Shown here in pieces: positions 54,425-64,000 of a stretch of DNA of 64,000 nucleotides. Position 1 is the first letter of the stretch; each line of letters opens with the position of its first letter. Under the pieces are notes generated by a model that did not search any database, was not told the DNA's origin, and saw only the letters and a program-made list of their open reading frames with translations. The stretch comes from Atriophallophorus winterbourni (lineage: Eukaryota; Platyhelminthes; Trematoda; Plagiorchiida; Microphallidae), in the NCBI GenBank assembly GCA_013407085.1, contig JACCGJ010000269.1:1-64000 (forward strand), given 5' to 3'. Made by a program: the position numbers and the translations under genes.

Positions 54425-56262
54425 ATTCTTGATTCTCGATGAATTGTAATTTGATCGTTGTAAAAGAGCTAAGAAGTTCCTTGTGACGTAAAAATGAATA
54501 AAAGTCTGGTGTTTGGTTTACAAAAGCAGAAAGACGGGCTATCTTTTTTTCAAGAAGGTTTATTTTATCAAGTTTAATTGATATAGTTTTCCGAGGAGTT
54601 GATGCAGTTACGAGACATTCAGATAAGTTCTTATGGAATATTGAAGAGATAAGGTTAAAATTCGGATATATAAAGAAGTCAGTCAATTCAGAATTTCTAA
54701 TTAGAGTCGAAAACGCTGTCCAATCAACATAGAGACGACCATTAGCTTTGCTGATGGAGGTTCGATTCTCACAAAGATGAAGTTGACACGTGACCATGTT
54801 ATGGTCACAACCAGGAAGGGGTGCTATGACTTCCACATTACTAGCATTAGGACCCAATGTAAAAATAAGGTCTAGAAGGTTTAAATGCCTTGTAGGTTCA
54901 TCAACTATTTATGTGTAACCTAGTAGTTTGATTGCTTCGGAAAAAAAAGGAGAATTTTCTAGATTGCTGAGGCGAGTTTTAGCATGTATAAGGCATGTTA
55001 AAATCACCGGCTATAAGTTTATTTTTCAAATGGTTCAAAGAAACTTCAATAAAAGCATTTTTAATCTTATCAAGATTGTGTAAGGATGGAGGAGGTGGGT
55101 TGCAAATACAACCGAAAAGGGCATCCAATGAAGGTATATCAATCCATATGGAATCATCAATTTCATCCAGTGAGGAAGAACAATGAAGATTGGCAAGAAT
55201 ATTCTTAGTAATATATATGATGCAACCACCCCCACGAGTGGAGCACCGATTTTTACGAAAAATATTATAATTTGGTAGGGAAAGTGTAGCGTCTATGTCT
55301 TCATCAGTTGTCCAAGTTTCAGTGATTAGAACTAGATCAGTTGGGTTAGCAGACAGGAAAAATTAAATGTCAGACATTTTGGAAGAAATAGATCTCGCAT
55401 TAAATAGAAGGATGCTGATGGCAGGAGTACAGATAGATGTGTTAGTGATGAGGACCTGGGATTTCGATCTAGATTGTGTTAAATCCTGTATACGGGTGGA
55501 AACACTGGTGGAAAATTTGACTGTGGTGAATAGTCTTGGTAAAAATGGCTGGGGGCATAAGATGGATAAACCTGTGGAGCAGGTTGTGGCCAAGATGAAA
55601 TACTATGCATGTTTCTTTGGGGTGACATGACAGTTTGTGGATTGGGATAAACATAAGGTAAATTAAAGTTAAGGTGTCCATTTCTATTTAAACTAAGTTT
55701 TTGTGGCTGGTCACCATGCTGATTGGAGTAAGGGTAGGAATACCATGTAGAAGAATTAGGGGAACCATAAGGTGAATACCCACAATACTTGTAAATGGGA
55801 GGTTGCGTAGGTAATGGATGGAGATACTTTCTAGAATATCTAGAATTACTGTTCCTAAAAGAATCGTTCACCAGTGGCTTAATGCTTGGTGGTTTGTTTA
55901 GAAGGGGACCTATTGCTTTGAACGTTGGAAGTTTAACTTTTTTGACGTCCTTAGGATTTGGTCGAGGGATAGCTTGTGGCTTAGCAGTATCCTGGGGTGC
56001 AGCCGGTGATCCGGCGTCTGAGCTGATTGTAATATTTTCAGGTAGCATGTCTATGTCGGTCGGAGTGGAAATCTTATTACAAGATGGGGATTGAGAGCTT
56101 ACTCTCACTGGAGCGGGAACTTGGCCGGGCAAATTTACGTTGTAGGGGTGTATTGTCGCGTTTAATTAACACATTCGAGAATCTAGCAACAGAAGCTAGA
56201 ACGTGCTTATTTTTCAACACATGAGAAACATAATTTTCATCATTAAATTTAAAAAGATGCAA
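54425..56262 (-). pseudogene. LINE B 5' half: ORF1 and endonuclease
   Basis: Minus strand. ORF1 C-terminal part (56262-55480): HLFKFNDENYVSHVLKNKH, then after a break a proline-, serine- and tyrosine-rich region (PQTVMSPQRN and similar). Endonuclease: LLFNARSISSK (55400), an in-frame stop at ~55365, TDLVLITETWTTDED, a GGGCIIYI block, IAGDFNMPY (~55010), then PLPGCDHNMVTC and the linker to IENQE at ~54430. It stops exactly where the RT half (36886) would begin. Several frame changes. Confidence 0.82.
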
Positions 56263-58380
56263 CTTGCACCAACTCTCTCACCTATCGGTGATGAGACCCA
56301 TCTCATCTTCCATTCACAGTTGCACATGCCTGTGTTCTCCACAAATCAATCATGGTTGTGGCGGGTGTTTTCGAGCACACCTCCAAAATAATCTGGGCAC
56401 TCGTTTAAACTTGGTCGACTATCGCTCTCATTCATCTTCCGTTCAGATTGTCGTTATGTCTTTACGTATTTGTCCGGATCCGTAAGGTGCTATTGTCACC
56501 AGAATGCTACGCCTCAATTCTCTACTGGAAACAAAGTCGCCACCTGCCTCCACAAGTCCTTTGTATGATCTGGTATTGCCAAGTGTGAATCGATCAACAA
56601 AATCACACACTACTTTGCACGTGAAGCCACAACCAAACAACGCTGGGAAACTACCTGCAGTTCCAAAAGCCAGTCACAAAATCTCGCGATCCCTGATCAT
56701 TGTATGTACAAATGTTCTCGAAAGTGTATCTCCATGCTTTCAAGCACGCAGGCAAAATGATGTGTAAGAATGGCGAGCTCCCTGTGAAAAAACTTGAACA
56801 TGATGTAGACCCGGTTTCTTTAGTACGTCTCTCCAGACGCCCAAACTCCCCTCAGGCAGATGACCCACGTCTACTTTGAATCACCCGCGACTCCTTGAAA
56901 AAGGTTGAAGAGGTCTAGCTCTCGGCCCACCTTCTACAAAATACAAATTTGCCTGTTCGTGTTTTTCCAGACGTCCCTTTGCCTCAAAGGCAAATGGAAA
57001 ACAAAAAGGCTACTATTAGAAATCGGCTGTTGTCAATGGCGCTACATACAAAAACACAGCAATGTTCACGGAACTTCAACGACTGCCGTAAAACGTCTTC
57101 CCACGTGCTCCAGCTACAAGGGCAATGTCTCCGTATTATGAAAATTAACTTTTAATCAAAAGGTATGATTAATACTGCTTTGCGCTTGTTGTATGATAAC
57201 AAACGCTTTTCAGTTAATAGACCAAGAACTCGTACGCAACCATCAGTCACACCCAGCACAGATCAGTCTGCTGACAAAATTCACACGACCACTCCAAAAA
57301 ACTTTCGCAGTCGGTTTCAGTGAGATCGGCAAAATAACTGCACACCGCTTCACCACACTGCATACTCTGCAATCGCGCAGCCTTTCATGCTGCTACACAA
57401 ATGCTGCTGGTTTTCTGAACAAACATCCCGAACTCCGTTACCGCCATTCTCTGTACTCATGGGACCTGATAGCCGTTACCGAAACGTGGTTATCAAGCAC
57501 TGTTATTGATGCGGAACTCACCCTACAAATAGGTCATTGCGTCCCTGTGACCGTACAACAAGAGGAATTGAAGTGCTGTTCTATCGTCACGAATTGCTTT
57601 GCTGCGAACCATTATCTGACCCTGCGTTAATTGACTCTGATGTTCTTTGATGCCAAATCTCACTCAAGCAAGTCAGTCTTCTCCTGATTTCAGTTGCTTA
57701 TAGATCTCCCAGTAATACCTTACTGTTGGATTACTCCATTCTGTCATAACTACGACATGGTTTAAGTAAAAGATTCGCCCCCATACCGATAATCGGCGAC
57801 TTTAACTGTCCCAGCCTCCATGTTGAACATTAATCCGGCCCATTTGTCACCCCGTTGCTCGACATTTTAGCAACCTATTCATTATACAATCATGTTCCCG
57901 AAGATACTCTGTTTCGGGGCACAAATACACCATCCCTTCTGGATCTCATCATCACCAACGAAGAGTCAATGGTCGATAAACTTTCCTTCAACCCTCCCTG
58001 GGCCACTGTAATCATGTTGTTTTGACATTCACCTTTCTCACATTCATGGATTACTTCAACGAAAGTCTTCCTAAGAGCCGCTGGATTACTGAGCTAGGCC
58101 TGTTCCACCAACTCGTCGTATTCAATTCATGGGATTTCTTAATGTTTGACCAGATCGATTTGACATGGACCAGGTTTCCAACTCAGTGCCACACACTGCT
58201 ACGACTTGCGAGTCACGAGAAGCATCTTCGTCGGAAGAACCCCAGATCATTTCTTCTCAGCCGAACACGCAAAACCATAGCACATCGAAACTTGGCGTTG
58301 GGGTGTTAATGGACAGGACGAAATCGAGCTGACTGAATAATTTATAAGTCATTGCTTATTCGTTGCACATATATGACCCG
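56263..58380 (+). pseudogene. LINE E3, heavily decayed ORF1 and endonuclease
   Basis: Similar in order to E1 but full of breaks. ORF1-like: IIVCTNVLESVSPCFQAR near 56700, LVRLSRRPNSP near 56820. Endonuclease: CYTNAAGFLNKHPELRYRHS and VTETWLSSTV at 57390-57530, PIIGDFNCPSLH near 57790, LLDLIITNEESM near 57940, GLFHQLVVFNSWDF and a RTRK linker to 58300. RT is absent; LINE B begins at about 58381. A CACC/GGTG hairpin at 56272-56296 lies at the left edge and may belong to another element. Confidence 0.7.
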
Positions 58381-59959
58381 CCAACGAACAAGTGAGATTT
58401 CTCATAGCAAGAGCTAGACAGAATTTTGGTTTGATAAATCAAAAATTCTTCCTTCTTGAAAGTAGACTAAGCTATATAAAATGAAAGGATTACCACTTCT
58501 TGACTACTGTAATATAGCCTACTCTCACATCGCTAGGCGTGACTGTATTCTCTCAGAAAGCCTTCAACGTAGAATGAGCAAAATCATGTTAGGCTACTCT
58601 AATCCTTTGTCTCGGAAAGGAAGATGCAATCTACTGGACATTGACCCGCTATGGTTTCGCAGAATTCGCCTTTATCTTTTTCTTTTCTTTCGAATCATCA
58701 CAGAGCACCAAGATAAGCTCAGATCTTCCATGCGCTTCCAAGATTGCAATCGTTCTGTACGACGTAGTCGAATAAGGCTATTACACATTCCCCTTACTCG
58801 CACTAAAGTTCGACAAAACTTATTTCAATTATGTATGCGCATCTTTGGAATTCTCTTCCACTCCATTTTCGTATGTGCACATCTACAGGTGAATTTGAAA
58901 CACTCGTAGATTCACTTACTGCTCCATCGCTATGCGAAATTCTCATAATAAACACTTCTATAGACAATATATTTTGTCACGTTATTCCTGGTTATTGAAC
59001 CAGTTTTAAGAATTTTGTACATAAGCACACGTATAGAACTGTTCACGATGTCTGAAATACATGGTATTATTAAGTGTCAGATTACTTAGTGTCTATGTAT
59101 GTTACATCTATTTCTATTCCACACCTCATATCTGTCTAGGCCTGGGCAACCTGACAGTATCTTAGCCCACGTGCAGTCTCTGACTGTGCGGCACTTTGCC
59201 TGGATCAGGCTTGTGCTTTCATACATACATCAAAACCTGGGACTAGTATTATATGTACCTTTACTTATTGTATCTCTTCAGGCTTATCTTATTCCCTTTT
59301 TGTTTAAACATAGTTATCCTTATTGTTTCAATTTAGGTTTTTATCGGGAACGAATGTCTCTCTAAAAAAATTTTGAAACATATATAAAAATGATTCTTCT
59401 GATTATCTATTCATAACGCTGCTGTAGTGTCAGGTTACATTGGGTCTATGCATGTCTCGTCATAGATTGGGGCTTGCATCACATTTGTCTATTTGTCACA
59501 TTACTTTCCATGACATTTTCTATAAACCATTATGTATATATCTGTCTTTTATTTCATATGAGGCTTATAAATGTCACATTTTTATCCAAACTTGCAAAAG
59601 AATAAAATCTACCAAAAAAATGAAAAAGTAAAAAAACCTGAAAATCATTATGTTTTTAATGTACATTTTTTTAAATGATGAACTATTTTACTTTGATGAC
59701 CTCTCACCATGAAGGTGAAGAGGATATCTTTAATCATATTTCAGTGTTTTAAATACCGGACCATCACTGAAACAGGTTCGAAATCTATCCGCCCGAGATT
59801 TGTTCCATTTGCGATTTACTCTCCTGCAGATAACGGAAACCCGGCTGGTGAACATATTTTGGTTCAATTCGTTGACAATTCGTCAAGAGTATTGGAGCAC
59901 ACGGCGTACCCAATTCCCATGTTATTAACTGTATATTCGTACCCATTATTGAATGGAAA
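58381..59959 (+). mobile_element. LINE B''' 3' part, left of LTR element
   Basis: Plus-strand ORF2 C-terminus (58481-58909: LLDYCNIAYSHIARRD, RIRLYLFLFFRIITEHQDK, FQDCNRSVRRSR) followed by a 3' UTR colinear with LINE B'', including the family A half (59125-59228) and the hairpin (59699-59723). It is cut at 59959 by a small LTR element and resumes at 61085. Confidence 0.83.
59125..59228 (-). repeat. Family A half copy inside LINE B''' 3' UTR
   Basis: Third occurrence of the same fragment at the same LINE B position (see 29989 and 44038). Confidence 0.88.
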
Positions 59960-60426
59960 TGTAGCGATTGAGGTAAAGCTGCAGTTTACCCCAAGCACAG
60001 TGATAGCACACACACCAAGCGAGAACTCCGAAAGGTGGAATAAAACGATGTATGGGATGAGGCACGCGGTACAATAGAATGTCGTAGACAAGTCCTGTGG
60101 TTGATGCGCAGCTGGGTCGCTGGATGATTGTTCACAGGTCCTTGTGTGAAGCGCAGCCGGTTGGCTGAAAGACGATGGCCGCGTAGCAGCAGCTAGCGGC
60201 GGCCAAAGGGGAATCAAACTCCAACGAGCGCGGGGTAGAGTCCGACAAAACAAAGGGATTGAGAATCAATATAACATAAAATAGAATAACCAATATTATC
60301 ATTCTTATTCACAATAGGAACGTAGAAAGAGTTTGACATCCTTTTCTACGTGTTATGCGATATGAAAGGAAACGATAATATTGGCGCAAAATACGAAAGA
60401 TACATAAGAAATGACGCTTCGTTACA
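59960..60426 (+). repeat. Left LTR of small LTR element
   Basis: 467 bp from TGTAGCGATT to CTTCGTTACA. It matches 60618-61084 at about 98%. GC-rich middle with GCAGCAGCTAGCGGCGGCC. Confidence 0.92.
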
Positions 60427-60617
60427 CCGCCCCCCTTCAGTTTTTGCACTGTCCTCAGTGCAAGAGATGTGGGGAATTGGAAAATGTGCAGAAAACATCG
60501 GAGAAAAAAACAAAATCAAAAAAATCGAGAGGTGGGAATGTTGAATCCAGCGCCATATCTTGATAATGAAAACATCTTCAGACGGCACGTAGAGGAACGA
60601 CCACCCTCGTCACTAAA

Positions 60618-61084
60618 TGTAGCGATTGAGGTAAAGCTGCAGTTTACCCCAAGCACAGTGATAGCACACACACCAAGCGAGAACTCCGAAAGGTGGAATA
60701 AAACGGTGTATGGGATGAGGCACGCGGTACAATAGAATGTCGTAGACAAGTCCTGTGGTTGATGCGCAGCTGGGTCGCTGGATGATTGTTCACAGGTCCT
60801 TGTGTGATGCGCAGCCGGTTGGCTGGAAGACGATGGCCGCGTAGCAGCAGCTAGCGGCGGCCAAAGGGGAAACGAACTCCAACGAGCGCGGGGTAGAGTC
60901 CGACAAAACAAAGGGATTGAGAATCAATATAACATAAAATAGAATAACCAATATTATCATTCTTATTCACAATAGGAACGTAGAAAGAGTTTGACATCCT
61001 TTTCTACGTGTGGTGCGATATGAAACGAAACGATAATATTGGCGCAAAATACGAAAGATACATAAGAAATGACGCTTCGTTACA
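60618..61084 (+). repeat. Right LTR of small LTR element
   Basis: Second LTR, TGTAGCGATT to CTTCGTTACA, same length as the left LTR with scattered substitutions. Confidence 0.92.
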
Positions 61085-61222
61085 GAAAAAATGTTTAAAA
61101 ATCCCGCTAACTCCGGTCGTTTGCACCGTTATATTTTCTTTTTCTGTTCCAATTTTGATAAACTGATCATGTATTACATGCCTTGGATGTCCAAGAATAT
61201 ATTATTATTATTATTATCATAA
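61085..61222 (+). mobile_element. LINE B''' 3' end, right of LTR element
   Basis: GAAAAAATGTTTAAAAATCC through CTGATCATGTATTACATGCC to the CTTGG-ATGT-CCAAG hairpin and an (ATT)n tail. It continues LINE B''' from 59959. Confidence 0.85.
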
Positions 61223-61310
61223 TGTCAGTATAAAATGCACACATGTAATAAATTCTTGGATAACCCAAAAAGTTAGTTCCAATTTGTAAATCAGAGACAA
61301 GTTGTTAAAC
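61223..61310. repeat. Short repeat X (inverted relative to 45294)
   Basis: Reverse complement of the ~70 bp at 45291-45361 with roughly 8 differences, again touching a LINE B tail. Confidence 0.55.
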
Positions 61311-62250
61311 TTTGAATTTCATCCCTGCTCAGCGCAAACGGACTCAACTGAACATCCTAAGAAGCTGCAAACCTTTTGTTCGAACACTACGCCGCAATTT
61401 TAAACACTATTTATCCTACAAACTCCCATTTTTCTTCTCCCTTACATGAACTACAGGAAATGCCAGAAATATTGTTGCCACTGATACGGTCCACAAGAAG
61501 ATTTCATGTCTACAGCAATACTCTTCACCAGGACTCGACGGCATCCACCCTATGATCCCGAAAGTAGCCGCATTGCACATATGTTATCTACTTTCAACAT
61601 ATTTTCAACGTTGTATGGACTCCACCACCGTTCCTTAAGTTTGGATAGAAGGTGTTGTCACGCGGTATCCGGTCGGAACTCGCATATTATCGCCCCATTG
61701 TGCTTTTGTCTGTCATTTTCAAAGTCAAGGAAAGCATAATCAATGACCACCTTGTCTCATATCTTGAAACAAATCGACTCTCATTCACACAAGAACAAGG
61801 CTTTCGCGCCGACCGCCAAAAGCCGCAGCAGCAACCAATCGCAACATTGGCTAAATTCGCCGCAGTTTCGTCAGGTTTGAGCGGTTTCTCATCCCCAACC
61901 TGCTAAATGTATACAACCGTTCACACTTCTAGTATGCTGTACAGGCTTGGCAGCCTTCGCTATGCGAAGATGTGTCCCTTCTCGAAAAACCCCAGCGGCA
62001 AGTGACAAAGACATTAATGAATTGCATATCGTATGACTACCGAAGACGTCATACATCATTGTATACTTGCGATGATATTTTCGATTCAACCGTTCTATCA
62101 TCATGGAACCTGAAGTATTACGAGTTCGTAATTGTCGCCTAAAGTTATATCCGATGAATCTTTCACAAGTGTTGTGCTGGAGGGTGGATTTATGCATATT
62201 AATCTCGTGTTGAGCACACATATCTGATTCACCTCGCACATTCACTATAT
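61311..62250 (+). pseudogene. Decayed LINE RT, internally deleted
   Basis: RT domain 0-2 remnants in shifting frames: SPGLDGIHPMIPK (~61530), TTVP.. (~61620), YYRPIVLLSVIFKVKESIIN and TQEQGFRADRQ (~61680-61820). After a gap, YAVQAWQPSLCEDVSLLEK and a QRQVTK motif (~61930-62000) represent the C-terminal region. The catalytic domain between them is gone. Closest by eye to LINE E. Confidence 0.65.
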
Positions 62251-63079
62251 TTTACATTGTTTATGTAAGTCAATATTATTTTCAGTATATTAAATTGATA
62301 TCAATCTCAATCTATTTAACCACAAGTGTTTTCTGGTGGGTAAGTGCGGGGGATGTGCGCAACATTACACTTTGAATTTGATCGAATTGAATATCGGTCA
62401 ACGACGACTTGATGAAATTTAATATTCGTGCGTGCTGCATTCAGTCAGCGGAGTGGATTACACTTTGCTAATTGTTGGGAAATCATTTAAAGTGAATGAA
62501 TAAGAAACTTCTAGTAGTAAGGCAATTCAGTCACAACATGAGTCTATTTTAATGTTAGATTAGATAAGAGCTTTTGGCAATGGCGAACTGTTTTGCCTTA
62601 CCCGCAGTTCGAAATCTCGAACTATACTTAAACTATTTAAATGCGACCATCAATGAAGTGCGCCTTTGAGAAGGAATAGATTGCGATGCTAGGAGAACAA
62701 AGCAAGTCACATTAGCAATTAGGACAATAGTGAAAAGCGTATGTGAAATTTTCGGAACGCAACATCCAAAGTGTAATTCCTTTGACTGTTCGCAGGTGCA
62801 TGATGACGCCATAGGAATATTATGTTTGTACGGCAGAATATATATGTTACATGAATCTGTTATTAAGCAATCTACGCCGAGAAATGAACGGTGAAAGTGT
62901 GACGTGGTTTTAAAACATACCCGACGATTGGATAATTATTGGTTAGAGAAATTAAGACGGGATGGTTTGAATGGTGGTCACTCAATGTACCGAGAAAAAT
63001 CGTATGTAGCGAGAGGATGAGGATACGCTGGAGGTTGATAAACAAAATACCTCTATACCCTGACATCCAAATGTCATCA
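62251..63079. other. AT-rich unassigned region
   Basis: No domain, tail, hairpin or splice-flanked exon recognised. Short minus-strand frames near 62872-63066 match nothing known to me. Confidence 0.4.
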
Positions 63080-63960
63080 TACTTGCAGCCTCTTGTCTCT
63101 AATATTGTGGTTAAAATATTAGCGGTTCACTTGAATGGTAGAGTAACCAGTGTTAGCATTGATTGATCGCTATCCTTCTTAATAGAAGTGACACGTTGCG
63201 TAGCTCAAGTTTGAATTTTTTGGCCGATGCTATTCCTGATGAACCTTGACGATATACCCGAAATATTACGCAGCGGATGACATCAAATTCTGGAGTAGTG
63301 TACGCACAATAATACTTTGCTAAATTCTACAAAAGATTTCGAAGCACTTCATATGTTGTTTTTGCGAAAATTCAAGAATGTACAATTTGAAACGTTGGTT
63401 AATCATTCAATATCATATTATCTCTTGGTTCTCAGCAAATTTCATGTGTTATGGAAAAAAAAGAACTGCGTGTGTGGATAAGCTGTAAGTTTAGTAATCA
63501 CAACAGTGTTTGATGGTATACAAAAACTCCTTTCAAAGCTGAGCACTGTCCAGAATCTGTCCAAGCGCGTCCTATATGGTTACAAAAGAACATGACCGTG
63601 GTGCAACGCCTGAAACACTGCTCTACAAAATGTGTTTGTCGTCGATAAAACTGGTCACAAATAAGAGGATTGCAACTGTGAACCCATTTGACTTTTCGTG
63701 CCGTCGTGTCAGTGGGACAATAGTACACCGACTTGAACACTTCTTTCATCGGTAAAAAGCACGTGGTAGCATATCTCATGGCTAATAGTTAATTATTCCA
63801 CACTCTAGATCAAATGTTAGAACGTTCTTATCTGCAGTCGCAAGTTGTTTCCTATGGAACACTCTGCCACCACATAACATTTTTCCATCAAGACTGAACA
63901 CGCTCGAAACTGAAATTGACAACTATATGTTGACCAAGTTGCGCTTGTATGCCACTCTTG
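63080..63960 (+). pseudogene. LINE J: decayed RT and C-terminus
   Basis: Fragments in changing frames: AVHLNGRVTSVSI (~63120, RT domain 4), GPMLFLMNLDDIP (~63225) in the place of LGPLLFLIYINDL, YAADDIKFWSSV (~63270) in the place of YADD, a LQKNMTVVQRLKHCSTK thumb-like motif (~63580-63630), and SCFLWNTLPPHNIFPSRLN (~63850) at the C-terminus. Order and spacing fit one very old LINE; it cannot be coding. Confidence 0.6.
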
Positions 63961-64000
63961 GATATGATTGTTACGACCAACATGTTCAAACACATGAGAC

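Larger units (their letters stand above)
59960..61084. mobile_element. Miniature LTR retrotransposon or deletion derivative (1,125 bp)
   Basis: Two 467 bp LTRs enclose only 191 bp (60427-60617). The 4 bp duplication GAAA (59956-59959 and 61085-61088) and the uninterrupted LINE B'' paralog at ~45155 confirm the insertion. One internal frame reads QCKRCGE, which looks like the start of a Gag zinc knuckle. Another reads FRRHVEERPPSS next to the right LTR, which could be the end of a pol gene. I see no convincing primer site or polypurine tract at the LTR borders. It resembles TRIM elements in form; a deletion derivative of a longer Gypsy-like element is equally possible. Orientation is not settled. 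Confidence 0.85.

Noticed and set aside
55795..56094. Plus-strand frame opposite LINE B ORF1
   Set aside because: It is the antisense of the proline-rich ORF1 region and lacks recognisable features.

Overview
The window is eukaryotic and reads as a metazoan repeat-rich intergenic or intronic region. I favour a parasitic flatworm, probably a digenean trematode. The grounds are recognition rather than a search: Ty3/Gypsy elements with a CHCC Gag box and a near tRNA-Trp primer site, the CsRn1 type described from Clonorchis; RTE-type LINE tails; and several CR1/Jockey-group LINEs with PHD-finger or coiled-coil ORF1s. Almost all recognisable DNA is transposable elements. I see only two pieces of likely host gene: a HYPK (Huntingtin-interacting protein K) 5' coding exon at 3188-3418 (minus), and an unidentified exon with good splice sites at 24552-24690 (plus).

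Layout. 1-9.2 kb: copies of a ~235-240 bp SINE-like repeat ('family A') with 10-13 bp target duplications, RTE 3' fragments, the HYPK exon, a degraded LINE RT, a GC-rich block and a 570 bp retroposon with a (TAA)n tail. 9.2-11.7 kb: a 5'-truncated LINE ('C') split by an RTE fragment with a 12 bp duplication. 11.8-17 kb: an internally deleted LINE 'D', then LINE 'E1' (PHD ORF1 and EN-RT ORF2). 17-20.4 kb: a decayed Gypsy ('Gypsy1', minus). 20.4-24.5 kb: a nearly intact LINE 'D1' (minus). 24.5-27.1 kb: the host exon and broken 'Gypsy2'. 27.1-36.9 kb: LINE fragments and LINE 'B' (minus), split by 'Gypsy3', an apparently complete gag-pol element with near-identical LTRs. 36.9-42.1 kb: LINE 'F1' (minus, carrying a TTAA-flanked MITE) and LINE 'D2' (plus). 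42.1-49.2 kb: LINE B'' (plus), the end of LINE 'G' (minus), LINE 'E2' (plus). 49.2-54.4 kb: LINE 'F2' (minus) with a triplicated 1247 bp segment. 54.4-62.2 kb: the 5' half of LINE B (minus), degraded LINE 'E3', another LINE B tail holding a small LTR element (59960-61084), and RT remnants. 62.2-64 kb: AT-rich sequence with one more RT remnant.

The most striking structure is at large scale. The two halves of LINE B (28858-36886 and 54425-56262) and two parts of a LINE D (38555-42108 and 49065-49220) are exchanged across the two F copies. Target duplications match only crosswise: ATTCTT at 36881/54425 and TATT at 49217/38555. This is what homologous recombination between two inserted F elements would leave, for example integration of a ~12.3 kb circle. 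LINE families D, F, G and B also share a 3'-UTR hairpin, and D, F and G share a (CTGAA)n tail.

Letter names (A-J, D1 and so on) are mine. Clade names, ages and mechanisms are inference from reading; no search was run.
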